From Streptococcus suis (GTDB lineage: Bacteria; Bacillota; Bacilli; Lactobacillales; Streptococcaceae), in NCBI GenBank assembly GCA_024583055.1, contig CP102145.1, forward strand, positions 2,092,662 to 2,156,661: DNA of 64,000 bases, read 5' to 3'. The translations under genes and the position numbers were made by a program. Of this stretch, positions 54,049 to 63,998 are shown piece after piece (the stretch's first letter is position 1; each line of letters opens with the position of its first letter). The notes under the pieces are model-generated. The model worked only from the letters and a program-made list of their open reading frames with translations, had not been told where the DNA came from and did no database searches.

Positions 54049-54723
54049 ATGTCAAATTTGAAAGAACAAGTTGGGATTAAGGCAGCTGAATTTGTCACGG
54101 ACGGGATGATTGTGGGCCTGGGAACAGGGTCGACTGCCTATTATTTCGTCCAGGAAATCGGTCGCCGGGTCCAGGAAGAAGGTTTGGACATCATCGGTGT
54201 AACGACTTCGCATGCCACAGCGAAACACGCTGCTTCACTGGGGATTCCTCTGAAGAATATTGATGAGGTGGATTATGTTGACTTGACGGTGGACGGAGCA
54301 GATGAAGTAGACGGAGCTTTTAACGGCATCAAGGGTGGCGGTGCAGCCCTGCTCATGGAAAAGGTCGTTGCCAGCTATTCCAAGGACTCTATCTGGATTG
54401 TCGATGAAAGCAAGCTAGTGGAAACACTCGGAGCCTTCAAACTGCCGGTTGAAGTGGTTCAATACGGTTCTGAAAATCTTTTCCGACTGTTTGAGAAGAA
54501 GGGCTATCGTCCAAGTTTCCGTATGAAGGACGGCCAGAAATTGGTGACCGATATGCAGAATTTCATCATTGACCTGGATTTGCAACGAATTTTGGATACG
54601 CTTGCTTTGGCCAATGAACTGGACCACACAGTTGGAGTAGTAGAGCACGGTCTCTTCATCAACTTGATTTCAAGAGTCATCGTGGGAACAGCAGAAGGTC
54701 CTAAAATCCTTACTAAAGAATAG
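54049..54723 (+). CDS. rpiA: Ribose-5-phosphate isomerase A
   Basis: RpiA interconverts ribose-5-P and ribulose-5-P. The 224-aa protein has [12 protein letters not shown] at about 24-35, DGADEVD and KGGGAAL. AAGGAG site 7 nt before the ATG. Just before the deo operon, whose ribose-1-P is turned into ribose-5-P by DeoB, it joins nucleoside breakdown to the pentose phosphate pathway. Confidence 0.97.
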   Translation: MSNLKEQVGIKAAEFVTDGMIVGLGTGSTAYYFVQEIGRRVQEEGLDIIGVTTSHATAKHAASLGIPLKNIDEVDYVDLTVDGADEVDGAFNGIKGGGAALLMEKVVASYSKDSIWIVDESKLVETLGAFKLPVEVVQYGSENLFRLFEKKGYRPSFRMKDGQKLVTDMQNFIIDLDLQRILDTLALANELDHTVGVVEHGLFINLISRVIVGTAEGPKILTKE

Positions 54724-54731
54724 TTGAAAAC

Positions 54732-54765
54732 GCTTCTCATTTTTTTATAAAATGAGAGCTTTTTT
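54732..54765 (+). terminator. Terminator after rpiA
   Basis: GCTTCTCATTTT and AAAATGAGAGC stem followed by six T. Confidence 0.85.
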
Positions 54766-54766
54766 A

Positions 54767-54775
54767 TGTTATAAT
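54767..54775 (+). promoter_or_regulatory. Extended -10 promoter of the deoB operon
   Basis: TGTTATAAT lies 40 nt before the deoB ATG, directly after the rpiA terminator. Confidence 0.65.
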
Positions 54776-54815
54776 TAAAAGACGAACGTTTATTTTAAAA
54801 AAAAAGGAGAGCAAT

Positions 54816-56027
54816 ATGCCTAAATTTAAACGTATTCATCTGATTGTCCTGGATTCTGTGGGAATCGGTGCGGCGCCAGATGCCAACAACTTTACCAATG
54901 CAGGCGTGCCAGACGGTGCATCAGACACCTTGGGACACATTTCAAAAACAGTCGGCTTGGATGTGCCAAATATGGCTAAACTGGGCCTCGGCAATATCCC
55001 TCGTGAAACACCTCTGAAAACAGTTCCTGCCGAGGAAAATCCGACAGGTTATGCGACAAAATTGGAAGAAGTATCACTTGGTAAGGATACTATGACGGGC
55101 CACTGGGAAATCATGGGCCTCAACATTACCGAGCCTTTCGATACTTTCTGGAATGGTTTCCCTGAGGAAATTTTGACCAAAATCGAAGAATTTTCAGGTC
55201 GTAAGGTCATCCGCGAGGCCAATAAACCTTACTCTGGAACGGCTGTGATTGATGATTTTGGTCCTCGTCAAATGGAAACTGGGGAGCTCATCATTTACAC
55301 CTCAGCAGACCCTGTTCTTCAGATTGCCGCTCATGAGGACATTATTCCGCTTGAGGAGCTTTATCGCATCTGTGAGTACGCGCGTTCTATTACCTTAGAA
55401 CGTCCAGCCCTTCTGGGTCGTATCATTGCCCGTCCTTATGTTGGTGAGCCTGGTAACTTTACCCGCACGGCCAACCGCCACGACTATGCCGTTTCTCCAT
55501 TTGAGCCAACTGTTCTTAATAAACTGGCAGATGCTGGTATCTCGACCTACTCTGTTGGTAAAATTAGCGATATTTTCAACGCCTCAGGCATTACCAACGA
55601 CATGGGCCACAACAAAAATAATAACCACGGTGTCGATACCCTCTTGACAACCATGGGTCTGGCTGAGTTTGAGACAGGATTCTCCTTCACCAATCTGGTG
55701 GATTTTGATGCCAACTTTGGTCACCGCCGTGATGCCAAGGGCTACCGTGATTGCTTGCATGAGTTTGATGCTCGCTTGCCAGAGATTATTGCTGCCATGC
55801 GTGAGGACGACCTGCTCCTCATCACAGCTGACCATGGGAATGACCCGACCTATGTCGGTACGGACCATACTCGTGAGTACATCCCGCTCTTGGCTTACAG
55901 CCCCTCCTTTACCGGCAACGGCTTGATTCCACAGGGACATTTTGCGGATATTTCGGCGACCATTGCTGAAAACTTCGGTGTGGACAATGCCATGATTGGG
56001 GAGTCATTCTTGGATAAATTAGTCTAA
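54816..56027 (+). CDS. deoB: Phosphopentomutase
   Basis: DeoB moves phosphate between C1 and C5 of (deoxy)ribose. The 403-aa Mn2+-enzyme of the alkaline phosphatase superfamily has [11 protein letters not shown] at the start, KDTMTGHWE with the phosphorylated Thr (about residue 92), [13 protein letters not shown] and ADHGNDPTY. It starts the salvage operon deoB-arsC-like-punA-deoD-HIRAN; the next gene overlaps its stop by 1 nt. Confidence 0.97.
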   Translation: MPKFKRIHLIVLDSVGIGAAPDANNFTNAGVPDGASDTLGHISKTVGLDVPNMAKLGLGNIPRETPLKTVPAEENPTGYATKLEEVSLGKDTMTGHWEIMGLNITEPFDTFWNGFPEEILTKIEEFSGRKVIREANKPYSGTAVIDDFGPRQMETGELIIYTSADPVLQIAAHEDIIPLEELYRICEYARSITLERPALLGRIIARPYVGEPGNFTRTANRHDYAVSPFEPTVLNKLADAGISTYSVGKISDIFNASGITNDMGHNKNNNHGVDTLLTTMGLAEFETGFSFTNLVDFDANFGHRRDAKGYRDCLHEFDARLPEIIAAMREDDLLLITADHGNDPTYVGTDHTREYIPLLAYSPSFTGNGLIPQGHFADISATIAENFGVDNAMIGESFLDKLV

Positions 56028-56383
56028 TGGAAAAAGTAACCGTTTATTACAATCCCGATTGTAGCAAGTGCAAGAAATTGCGGGTCCTTCTCGCTCATCA
56101 AGATCTGGAAGTGACCTGGGTTAATTATCTGGAAAATCCCCTGTCCAAAGCAGATTTGGAAAGGATTTTGGCTAAAATGGATGCCCAGCCTTCCCAGCTT
56201 ATCCGCCTGACACAGGACGATTTTGCAGGAAAATCCGAGCCAGAAATTCTGGAACTCATGGTAGCAGACCCCAGTCTTGTCAACAGACCCATTATCGAGC
56301 GAGAAAGTACCGCTTTTCTCTGCAGACCGCTGGACGGAATCGTAGAAAAAATGCCAGAATACGACTGGTCAAGATATTTGTAA
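56027..56383 (+). CDS. ArsC/Spx-family thioredoxin-fold protein
   Basis: The 118-aa protein has CSKCKK near residues 12-17 and the PLSKADLERIL, NRPIIER features of glutaredoxin-type ArsC. True ArsC uses one N-terminal Cys with distant Args; the CxxC here is more Spx/YffB-like. No arsenic genes are near, so arsenate reduction is doubtful. It sits inside a nucleoside salvage operon. Confidence 0.82.
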   Translation: MEKVTVYYNPDCSKCKKLRVLLAHQDLEVTWVNYLENPLSKADLERILAKMDAQPSQLIRLTQDDFAGKSEPEILELMVADPSLVNRPIIERESTAFLCRPLDGIVEKMPEYDWSRYL

Positions 56384-56394
56384 AAGGAGAAATT

Positions 56395-57204
56395 ATGTCA
56401 CTATTAGAAAAAATCAATGAAACAAAGGCTTTTTTAGAAGAAAAAGGCTTGATTAAGCCAGAATTTGGCTTGATTTTGGGCTCAGGTTTGGGCGAATTGG
56501 CAGAAGAAGTAGAAAATGCGATTGTCATCGACTATGCTGACATTCCAAACTGGGGCAAGTCAACAGTTGTAGGCCACGCTGGTAAGTTGGTTTATGGAGA
56601 TTTGGCAGGTCGCAAGGTTTTGGCTCTTCAAGGTCGATTCCACTTCTACGAAGGAAATCCGATGGAAGTTGTGACTTTCCCAGTCCGTGTCATGAAAGCT
56701 CTTGGTTGTGAAGGCGTGATTGTTACTAATGCTGCAGGTGGTATCGGTTACGGTCCAGGTACCCTCATGGCTATTACAGACCACATCAACATGACGGGAC
56801 AAAATCCTTTGATTGGCGAAAACTTGGAAGAGTTCGGACCACGTTTCCCAGATATGTCCAACGCCTATACCAAAGAATACCGTGAGAAAGCTCATGCCGT
56901 TGCGGAAAAATTGGGCATCAAGTTGGACAATGGTGTCTACCTCGGTGTGACAGGACCTACCTACGAAACACCAGCTGAAATCTTGGCCTTCAAGACCATG
57001 GGTGCCCATGCAGTTGGTATGTCAACTGTTCCAGAAGTTATCGTGGCAGCTCACTCTGGCATGAAAGTCTTGGGTATTTCTGCTATCACAAACTTTGCGG
57101 CTGGTTTCCAATCCGAACTCAACCACGAAGAAGTGGTAGAAGTAACCGAGCAAATCAAAGGCAACTTCAAAGGCTTGGTCAAGGCTATCTTGGCGGAGTT
57201 GTAA
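56395..57204 (+). CDS. punA: Purine-nucleoside phosphorylase (PNP-I)
   Basis: The 269-aa trimeric-type PNP splits inosine and guanosine with phosphate. Motifs: LGSGLGELA (phosphate site, about 30-38), GHAGKL, GRFHFYEG, TNAAGG and the EVIVAAHSGMKVLGISAITN block. AAAGGAG site; second phosphorylase gene deoD follows by 35 nt with a distinct (hexameric) family. Confidence 0.96.
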   Translation: MSLLEKINETKAFLEEKGLIKPEFGLILGSGLGELAEEVENAIVIDYADIPNWGKSTVVGHAGKLVYGDLAGRKVLALQGRFHFYEGNPMEVVTFPVRVMKALGCEGVIVTNAAGGIGYGPGTLMAITDHINMTGQNPLIGENLEEFGPRFPDMSNAYTKEYREKAHAVAEKLGIKLDNGVYLGVTGPTYETPAEILAFKTMGAHAVGMSTVPEVIVAAHSGMKVLGISAITNFAAGFQSELNHEEVVEVTEQIKGNFKGLVKAILAEL

Positions 57205-57239
57205 GAATTTGAATATAGAATAATAAAGAGGTACAATAC

Positions 57240-57953
57240 ATGTCTATCCATATTTCTGCAAAACCAGGTGAGATTGCAGATAAGATTTTGCTTCCTGGTG
57301 ACCCACTCCGTGCTAAATTTATCGCTGAAAACTTCCTTGAAGACGCTGTGTGCTTCAACGAGGTCCGCAATATGTTCGGCTACACAGGTACTTATAAGGG
57401 CCACCGTGTTTCTGTCATGGGAACTGGTATGGGGATGCCATCCATTTCCATCTACGCCCACGAGCTCATCAACGAATACGGTGTGAAAAAATTAATCCGC
57501 GTTGGAACCGCGGGCTCACTGAGTGCTGATGTTCATGTTCGTGAATTGGTCTTGGCGCAAGCAGCTGCAACCAACTCTCGTATGATTAATATTGATTGGC
57601 CGGAATATGACTTGCCACAAATTGCAAGTTTCAACCTTTTGGATAAGGCATATCATATTGCTAAAGACCTTAATTTGACAACGCATGTCGGCAATGTCTT
57701 GTCTTCAGACAGTTTCTACTCGCCTAAGCTTTTCAGCCGTAATTTGGAACTTGGTCAAATCGGTGTCAAAGCGGTTGAAATGGAAGCAGCAGCCCTCTAC
57801 TATCTGGGTGCTAAATTCGGTGTCCAAACCCTAGCTATCATGACCATTTCTGATAGCTTGGTCAATTCAGATGAGGATACAACGGCAGAAGAACGCCAAA
57901 ATACCTTCACAGACATGATGAAGGTTGGTCTGGAAACCTTGATTGCGGAATAG
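57240..57953 (+). CDS. deoD: Purine-nucleoside phosphorylase DeoD type
   Basis: The 237-aa hexameric PNP accepts adenosine as well as 6-oxopurine nucleosides. Motifs: [13 protein letters not shown] (about 19-31), [25 protein letters not shown] and the catalytic Asp in TISDSL. GAGG site. With punA the cell can salvage both adenine and guanine/hypoxanthine nucleosides. Confidence 0.97.
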   Translation: MSIHISAKPGEIADKILLPGDPLRAKFIAENFLEDAVCFNEVRNMFGYTGTYKGHRVSVMGTGMGMPSISIYAHELINEYGVKKLIRVGTAGSLSADVHVRELVLAQAAATNSRMINIDWPEYDLPQIASFNLLDKAYHIAKDLNLTTHVGNVLSSDSFYSPKLFSRNLELGQIGVKAVEMEAAALYYLGAKFGVQTLAIMTISDSLVNSDEDTTAEERQNTFTDMMKVGLETLIAE

Positions 57954-57990
57954 GCCGGACTAAGGAGTAACTTGTGATAAGGAGGAATGT

Positions 57991-58338
57991 ATGACATTTG
58001 CACACTTTGAACCAACTCGAAATGTAGAAGATTTTCACTTGGCAGGATTTGCTTATTATGACGGATTAGATGTTGTCGAAGAGTTAAAATTGGGAACTTC
58101 TCTAGATTTACTGGCTGAACCAACTAATCCTTATGATTCAGAAGCGGTGCTTATTCTTTATCGGGGGAAGAAATTGGGCTACATTCCAAAATACAAGAAC
58201 AGTTTAATCAGCCGGATGCTTTTTTATGGACACGGGGATATTTTGGAAGCTCGCGTTCAAATGATTGATTTGACGGAACATCCTGATCGTCAACTACGCG
58301 TGGTTGTTAAGTTTAAGGACAATCGTCCGACAGCCTAA
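57991..58338 (+). CDS. Stand-alone HIRAN domain protein
   Basis: A 115-aa single HIRAN domain (HLAGFAYYDG, LAEPTNPYDSEAVLILYRGKKLGYIPKYKN). In other proteins HIRAN binds 3' DNA ends at stalled forks; stand-alone bacterial copies lack a known job. It has a strong AAGGAGG site and ends the deo operon before a terminator. Confidence 0.85.
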   Translation: MTFAHFEPTRNVEDFHLAGFAYYDGLDVVEELKLGTSLDLLAEPTNPYDSEAVLILYRGKKLGYIPKYKNSLISRMLFYGHGDILEARVQMIDLTEHPDRQLRVVVKFKDNRPTA

Positions 58339-58382
58339 ATCAGTAGACAGAGAAGTTATCAGGTTAATCTGTAACCGTTTGA

Positions 58383-58430
58383 AAGACGAACTAAGTTCTA
58401 TTTGTATGGAACTTAGCTTGTCTTTTTTTG
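58383..58430 (+). terminator. Terminator after the deo operon
   Basis: Long stem AAGAC..CTAAGTTC / GAACTTAG..GTCTT, 10-nt loop, then seven T. Confidence 0.85.
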
Positions 58431-58440
58431 TTTTTTAGTG

Positions 58441-58469
58441 TATAATAGAAAACGGTTACAAATAGTAAC
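58441..58469 (+). promoter_or_regulatory. glgP promoter with cre site
   Basis: TATAAT at 58441-58446 is followed at once by AGAAAACGGTTACA (58447-58460), which fits the cre consensus except for the first base and covers the transcription start. GTTAC-AAATA-GTAAC (58455-58469) is an added inverted repeat that may bind a MalR-like regulator. Confidence 0.6.
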
Positions 58470-58519
58470 GAAATAAACATGAACACTTACATATATTAGT
58501 TTCATTTAGGAGATTAGGA

Positions 58520-60796
58520 ATGATTAATTTACAAAATTTTGTTCAGTCTATGTATGCTAAACGTATCGAGGACTGTTCAGACTATGAACTATACTATGCT
58601 TTGCTCGCATTTACCAAGCAACAAAGTGAGGCAAAATACACCAATGAGCAGAAGAAAAAAGTATATTACATTTCTGCGGAATTCTTGATTGGTAAACTCT
58701 TGTCCAACAACCTGATTAACTTAGGTGTCTATGACGAGGTGAAGAGCCAATTAGCTGCTGCTGGTAAGGACTTGATTGCCATTGAAGATGTCGAAATGGA
58801 GCCATCTCTTGGTAACGGTGGTTTGGGTCGTTTGGCCGCCTGCTTCCTTGATTCCATTGCTAGCCTTGGTCTCAACGGAGATGGTGTCGGATTGAACTAC
58901 CACTTCGGACTTTTCCGTCAGTTGTTCGAATACCACCAGCAATCTGCAGTGCCAAACGAGTGGATTACACCCCGTTCTTGGTTGACAGAATCCCCAATTT
59001 CTTACCAAGTGCCATTTGCTAACTTTACCTTAACTTCTAAGTTGTACGATATCGATGTGCCAGGTTATAAGACTGAGCGGAAGAACCGTTTGCGTTTGTT
59101 TGACCTTGGTTCAGTTGATGACAATATTATTTATGATGGCATTGAGTTTGATAAGGAAGACATTTTCCGTAACTTAACCCTTTTCCTTTATCCAGATGAT
59201 TCGACAGATGAGGGTAAAGTTCTCCGTATCTTCCAGCAATATTTCATGGTATCCAACGCAGCTCAACTCTTGATTGATGAAGCGGTTGCCAAAGGGTCAA
59301 ACCTCCATGACTTGCCTGATTACGCTGTGGTTCAAATCAACGATACACACCCATCACTTGTCATTCCAGAATTGATTCGTCTCTTGGAACTTCGTGGCAT
59401 TTCCTTTGATGAGGCAATCGAAATTGTCAAGAAAATGACTGCTTATACCAACCATACAATCTTGTCTGAAGCCCTTGAAAAATGGCCACTGGATTTCTTG
59501 AACCGTGTGGTGCCTCACTTGGTGCCATTTATCGAGGAGTTGGACCGCCGTGCAAAAGAAGTGAAAAATGATCCAGCGGTTAATATCATCGATGAGCATG
59601 GTCGTGTCCACATGGCCCACATGGATATTCACTACGGCTACTCTATCAACGGTGTAGCAGCCCTTCATACTGAGATTTTGAAGACTTCTGAGTTAAAAGC
59701 CTTCTACGAGCTTTACCCAGAGAAATTTAACAACAAGACTAACGGTATCACCTTCCGCCGTTGGCTCATGCATGCTAACCCAAGATTGGCTAGCTATCTT
59801 GATGGACTACTTGGACATGGCTACCACCATGATGCTAGCGAGTTGGAAAAACTATTAGAATATAAGAATGACAAGGAATTAAAATCTTGGTTAGAAAAAA
59901 CCAAGCAGCACAACAAGCGTAAACTACAACGTCATATTGCCAAAACTCAAGGTGTACATGTCAATCCTGAATCCATCTTTGATGTGCAAATCAAGCGCAT
60001 GCACGAGTACAAGCGTCAACAGATGAATGTCCTCTATGTTATCCATAAGTATTTGGATATCAAGGCGGGTAATATTCCAACTCGTCCATTGACTGTTTTC
60101 TTTGGAGGAAAAGCAGCTCCAGCCTATACAACAGCTCAAGATATTATCCACTTGATTTTGGTCTTGTCACAGGTTATCAAAAATGATCCAGAAGTAGCAC
60201 CACACTTGCAGCTGGTTATGATTGAAAACTATAACGTAACAGAAGCTAGCTTTATCATTCCAGCGGCAGATATTTCAGAGCAGATTTCTCTTGCTTCCAA
60301 GGAAGCATCTGGTACTGGTAACATGAAATTCATGCTCAACGGTGCCTTAACTATCGGTACAGATGATGGTGCCAATGTGGAAATTCATGAGTTGGTAGGT
60401 GATGAAAACATCTACATCTTCGGTCAAGATAGCCAAACTGTTATTGACCACTATGCAAATGGAACTTACCATCCATATGCCTTCTACGAACGAGATGCTA
60501 TCCGTCCATTGATCGATTTCATCACATCTGATACCATTCGTCATGCTGGTGGTATTGATGAACGCCTCTGGCGCTTGCAGGACAACCTCAAGCATAATGA
60601 CCACTTCATGACCTTATTAGACTTAGAAGACTACATTGAAACCAAGGAAAGAATGTTGGCAGACTACGAAGACCGTGACAGCTGGTTGGATAAGGTTATC
60701 GTCAACATTGCCAAAGCAGGTTTCTTCTCATCAGACCGTACCATTCAACAGTACAACGAAGACATTTGGCATTTGGAAGCTAAGGAAATAAAATAA
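58520..60796 (+). CDS. Glycogen / maltodextrin phosphorylase
   Basis: The 758-aa PLP enzyme releases glucose-1-P from alpha-glucans. Motifs: [15 protein letters not shown] near 95, the PLP lysine block [28 protein letters not shown] near 595-622. The streptococcal length and lack of N-terminal allosteric extension fit a MalP/GlgP. No malQ or glg genes are adjacent. The cre site indicates CcpA repression in glucose. Confidence 0.95.
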   Translation: MINLQNFVQSMYAKRIEDCSDYELYYALLAFTKQQSEAKYTNEQKKKVYYISAEFLIGKLLSNNLINLGVYDEVKSQLAAAGKDLIAIEDVEMEPSLGNGGLGRLAACFLDSIASLGLNGDGVGLNYHFGLFRQLFEYHQQSAVPNEWITPRSWLTESPISYQVPFANFTLTSKLYDIDVPGYKTERKNRLRLFDLGSVDDNIIYDGIEFDKEDIFRNLTLFLYPDDSTDEGKVLRIFQQYFMVSNAAQLLIDEAVAKGSNLHDLPDYAVVQINDTHPSLVIPELIRLLELRGISFDEAIEIVKKMTAYTNHTILSEALEKWPLDFLNRVVPHLVPFIEELDRRAKEVKNDPAVNIIDEHGRVHMAHMDIHYGYSINGVAALHTEILKTSELKAFYELYPEKFNNKTNGITFRRWLMHANPRLASYLDGLLGHGYHHDASELEKLLEYKNDKELKSWLEKTKQHNKRKLQRHIAKTQGVHVNPESIFDVQIKRMHEYKRQQMNVLYVIHKYLDIKAGNIPTRPLTVFFGGKAAPAYTTAQDIIHLILVLSQVIKNDPEVAPHLQLVMIENYNVTEASFIIPAADISEQISLASKEASGTGNMKFMLNGALTIGTDDGANVEIHELVGDENIYIFGQDSQTVIDHYANGTYHPYAFYERDAIRPLIDFITSDTIRHAGGIDERLWRLQDNLKHNDHFMTLLDLEDYIETKERMLADYEDRDSWLDKVIVNIAKAGFFSSDRTIQQYNEDIWHLEAKEIK

Positions 60797-60799
60797 ATT

Positions 60800-60827
60800 A
60801 AAAATGACCTTGCGGGGTCATTTTTTC
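60800..60827. terminator. Bidirectional terminator
   Basis: AAAATGACC and GGTCATTTT arms with a short loop lie between convergent glgP and the VanZ-like gene. Confidence 0.85.
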
Positions 60828-61396
60828 TGTATTCTATTTTTGAAAGCTTGAGTGATTGCACATTGTCCCAAGAAGTTTCCAAGGGCAAAGCCAGAGGTGT
60901 TCAGAAAGATGTCGCCAAGGTCAAAGAAGCCTAGTGAAAAGAAGAATTGACAAGCTTCAACTAGCAATATGGCACCTACAAAGAGAGAAAGTTTTTTCCA
61001 AGAAAATGAAAAAAGTAATCCAAATGGCAAAAAGAGCAGGAAGTTGAATACCACTATAGCTGGATTGAGAAATAGGTCTTGGGAGAAGGTGCTAAGGAGG
61101 TCCCAGTTGACACCTCTGACGCCCATGCTTTTGAAAAAGAGAAGATAGACTAGCAGAAGCCCGTAGCAAGCGTAGAAAAACCAAAGTGTCAGTCGCGAAA
61201 TATGGGGCTTATAGACAAGTCGAAATAGGGTAAAGCAAAATCCGGTCATTAACAGGATTGCGGCAAGTGTCGGCCAAAAATCAACCGTCATGAAAATGGT
61301 CGTGAACTGGTAAAAGAGAAAGGTCATGAAGAGCCAGCGACAGAGCAAAAATGACAGGATCAGGTTAATACAGTCATAGATAGCTTCTTTTCTCAT
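60818..61396 (-). CDS. VanZ-like membrane protein (second copy)
   Basis: The 192-aa protein has six hydrophobic segments with the VanZ pattern (NFLLFLPFGLLFSF, a conserved Glu in LLVEACQFFF and DLGDIFLNTSG). Compared with the 4132 copy it has two extra N-terminal segments. Single gene; role unknown. Confidence 0.82.
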   Translation of the reverse strand: MRKEAIYDCINLILSFLLCRWLFMTFLFYQFTTIFMTVDFWPTLAAILLMTGFCFTLFRLVYKPHISRLTLWFFYACYGLLLVYLLFFKSMGVRGVNWDLLSTFSQDLFLNPAIVVFNFLLFLPFGLLFSFSWKKLSLFVGAILLVEACQFFFSLGFFDLGDIFLNTSGFALGNFLGQCAITQAFKNRIQKK

Positions 61397-61477
61397 AGAA
61401 GGCCTCCTTTTTATTTCATTATATCATTATTTGAGGGGGGGGGGTAAAGGCTGTAAAAAATATTTTTATAGACAGTG

Positions 61478-61486
61478 TGCTATAAT
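61478..61486 (+). promoter_or_regulatory. Extended -10 promoter of hemW
   Basis: TGCTATAAT ends 7 nt before the ATG, so the transcript probably starts at the codon. Confidence 0.7.
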
Positions 61487-61493
61487 AGTTGGT

Positions 61494-62630
61494 ATGAAAA
61501 AACGACCGACATCTGCCTATATCCACATTCCATTTTGTACCCAAATTTGTTACTACTGTGACTTTTCCAAGGTTTTTATTAAGAATCAGCCTGTTGAAGA
61601 GTATTTAGCGGCTCTTATGGAAGAGGTCAAGTTTTATAACCTGCCTACTCTTAAGACCCTCTATATCGGAGGCGGAACACCGTCGGCTCTATCGGCAGAA
61701 CAGTTGGACTACCTCCTGACCAATATGGAGGATCTGCTGGACTTGTCACAGGTGGAAGAATTCACTATCGAGGCCAATCCAGGTGACTTGACGGCGGATA
61801 AGATTGCGGTTCTGAAAAAGTCCAAGTGTAATCGGGTGTCGCTGGGGGTCCAGACCTTTGATGACCGTATGCTGAAAAAAATCGGTCGTAGCCACAACCA
61901 AGCTCAGATTTATGAAACCATTGCAGCTCTCAAGGAAGCGGGTTTTTACAACATTTCCATCGACCTGATTTATGCCCTTCCTGGTCAGACTATGGAACAG
62001 GTGGTCGATAATGTCGCAAAGGCTTTGGAGTTGGATATTCCCCACATGAGCCTCTATAGCTTGATTTTGGAGAATCACACGGTCTTCATGAACCGCCAAC
62101 GTCGTGGCAATCTGCATCTGCCCAACGAAGATGTAGAGTCCGATATGTTCGACTACATTCTTCAAGAGTTGGAGAAAAACGGCTTCGAGCATTATGAGAT
62201 TTCCAACTTCACCAAGCCTGGTTTTGAAAGCCGCCACAACCTCATGTACTGGGACAACTCCGAGTATTACGGTTTGGGGGCAGGGGCTTCAGGCTACATC
62301 GACGGCATGCGCTACCGCAACCGCGGCCCCATCCAGCACTACCTCAAGTCCATCCGTGAAAAAGGCCATTCCCGCCTGCACGAAGAGTTTCTTAGCAAAA
62401 ACGAGCAGATGGAAGAAGAGATGTTTTTAGGGCTACGGAAAAAAACTGGCGTGTCCATCGAGCGATTCGAGGAGAAGTTTGGCATTTCCTTTGAAGACCG
62501 CTATGGTCATGTGGTCAAAGACTTGAAAAATGAAGGTCTTATACAAGAAGAAGACCGTTGGCTTCGGATGACCAAAAAAGGATTGTTTCTTGGCGACACA
62601 GTTGCCGAACGTTTCATTATAGAAGATTAG
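61494..62630 (+). CDS. hemW: Radical SAM heme chaperone HemW-like
   Basis: The 378-aa radical SAM protein has the CTQICYYCDF cluster motif (Cys-x3-Cys-x2-Cys, about residues 17-24) and the HemN/HemW C-terminal domain. HemW members bind heme and do not oxidise coproporphyrinogen; the third motif of HemN (extra Cys) is missing. ATG 61494 is chosen over an upstream frame that would begin before the -10 box. No ribosome site is present. Confidence 0.93.
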   Translation: MKKRPTSAYIHIPFCTQICYYCDFSKVFIKNQPVEEYLAALMEEVKFYNLPTLKTLYIGGGTPSALSAEQLDYLLTNMEDLLDLSQVEEFTIEANPGDLTADKIAVLKKSKCNRVSLGVQTFDDRMLKKIGRSHNQAQIYETIAALKEAGFYNISIDLIYALPGQTMEQVVDNVAKALELDIPHMSLYSLILENHTVFMNRQRRGNLHLPNEDVESDMFDYILQELEKNGFEHYEISNFTKPGFESRHNLMYWDNSEYYGLGAGASGYIDGMRYRNRGPIQHYLKSIREKGHSRLHEEFLSKNEQMEEEMFLGLRKKTGVSIERFEEKFGISFEDRYGHVVKDLKNEGLIQEEDRWLRMTKKGLFLGDTVAERFIIED

Positions 62631-62642
62631 AAAGAGGACACA

Positions 62643-63383
62643 ATGGGACTAACCTACCAAGAAAATTTCACCATTCCCTTTGATATGTGTGATGTGAAGC
62701 AGGCTGTCAAACTGCCTGACTTGATTTCCTACTGTCTTGGTGTGTCAGGTCGGCAGTCAGAGGAACTAGAGCGCAGTGACCTCTATGTTTTTCAGGAATT
62801 TGGCTTGATTTGGGTGGTGACAGACTATGAACTGACCATTCAAGGCCTACCTAAATACAATGAAACCATTATCATTAAAACAGAAGCGGTTGCCTACAAT
62901 AAGTTTTTCTGTCATCGGATGTTCTATATCTACGATGCAGCAGGCAAGCTTTTGTTGGACATTCTCTGCTATTTTGTCCTGATTGATTTTAAAACTCGCA
63001 AGCTGGCGCCTGTGCCAGCAGCCTTGATTGCTCCTTATCAGTCTGAGCAGGTCAAGAAATTGCCTCGGGCACCTAAGTATCAGCTCTTGGAAAATCCGTC
63101 TGTACAAGAATTTCCTGTTCGCTATTTTGATTTGGATATGAATGGGCATGTCAATAATGGCAAGTACCTGGAATGGATGTATGAAGCACTGGGCTATGAT
63201 TTTCTGCTCTGCCATGTCCCTAAAAAAATCCAACTCAAGTATCTCAAGGAGGTAGAGGCAACTAGCTTGGTGAGTTCACGCATGGTGGAAAAAGCTAGTG
63301 TCAGCCAGCATGAGATTGTGGTAGATGGGCATATACATGCGCAAGCTGTCATAGAGTGGAGGGAACGTCATGTCGCAGGATAA
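62643..63383 (+). CDS. Acyl-ACP thioesterase
   Basis: The 246-aa double hot-dog protein of the FatA/FatB family has the catalytic DLDMNGHVNNGKYLEW block (Asp, Asn, His) in the C-terminal half. It frees fatty acids from ACP. GAGG site; it follows hemW by 12 nt and overlaps the NUDIX gene by 14 nt. Confidence 0.92.
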   Translation: MGLTYQENFTIPFDMCDVKQAVKLPDLISYCLGVSGRQSEELERSDLYVFQEFGLIWVVTDYELTIQGLPKYNETIIIKTEAVAYNKFFCHRMFYIYDAAGKLLLDILCYFVLIDFKTRKLAPVPAALIAPYQSEQVKKLPRAPKYQLLENPSVQEFPVRYFDLDMNGHVNNGKYLEWMYEALGYDFLLCHVPKKIQLKYLKEVEATSLVSSRMVEKASVSQHEIVVDGHIHAQAVIEWRERHVAG

Positions 63384-63690
63384 GTGGTTGGAATGGGCCG
63401 TACGTTTACAAGCCTTGGCTCAGACAGGCTTGGCCTATGGAAAAGATGTTTATGACATGGAACGATTTGAGGAAATCAGACAGATTGCGGCGGAGATGTT
63501 AGTAGAACCGTCTGGGCAGCCCTTGGAAGTAGTGAAAGACTTATTTTGCAATGAAACAGGCTATCAGACACCCAAGCTGGATACCCGCGCAGCTATTTTC
63601 CAAGAGGATAAAATCCTACTGGTCCAGGAAAACGATGGGCTCTGGTCCTTACCAGGTGGGGATTGTGTCATAATAATGACAGGTGCTTAA
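63370..63690 (+). pseudogene. NUDIX hydrolase, 3' part lost at an insertion junction
   Basis: The first ~96 residues are a normal NUDIX4-type start (MSQDKWLEWAVRLQALAQTG, then DTRAAIFQEDKILLVQENDGLWSLPGG). Right after SLPGG, where the GX5EX7REUXEE Nudix box should follow, the frame changes to DCVIIMTGA and stops. The catalytic Glu residues are absent, so the product is inactive. The break lies near 63658-63662. Nudix (mutT) genes are recalled as an integration site of streptococcal ICEs. Confidence 0.8.
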
Positions 63691-63779
63691 AACGCTGTCA
63701 AATCAAGGATTTGAGTGTTCTACAATCTGTCATTAAGGAGGAAAAATTTATTTTTTGTTTATAATATCATATCGCACAA

Positions 63780-63815
63780 GCGAGAACATTTTAATAAGTG
63801 TTCTCGTTTTTTTAT
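63780..63815 (+). terminator. Terminator hairpin upstream of the last ORF
   Basis: CGAGAACA and TGTTCTCG form an 8-bp stem followed by seven T. A TATAAT at 63760-63765 lies before it, so it may terminate that transcript early, ahead of the ORF at 63831. Confidence 0.7.
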
Positions 63816-63830
63816 TTTAAGGAGGAATTC

Positions 63831-63998
63831 ATGCAAAAGAAGGAAAAATCATCACGCCAAATCGTGATGTGCCATCTCGTGGCTATTTTAGGAGTTGATA
63901 TTGAGAAAGCAACTCATCTGGTTGATGAATTGGAACAAGTAGGTTTAATCCGATTTGATGAATTCGGAAATGTTGGACTTTTAGTCTTGGAGGGATAA
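63831..63998 (+). CDS. Small hypothetical protein (55 aa)
   Basis: MQKKEKSSRQIVMCHLVAILGVDIEKATHLVDELEQ and so on; helical, winged-helix-like in pattern. AAGGAGG site at 63821-63827 supports the start and the stop is inside the window. I recall similar short ORFs near the ends of streptococcal integrative elements. Function unknown. Confidence 0.6.
   Translation: MQKKEKSSRQIVMCHLVAILGVDIEKATHLVDELEQVGLIRFDEFGNVGLLVLEG

Noticed and set aside
54724..54740. TGAAAACGCTTCTCA as a cre site for deoB
   Set aside because: It is part of the rpiA terminator stem and deviates from the cre consensus in the CA end.
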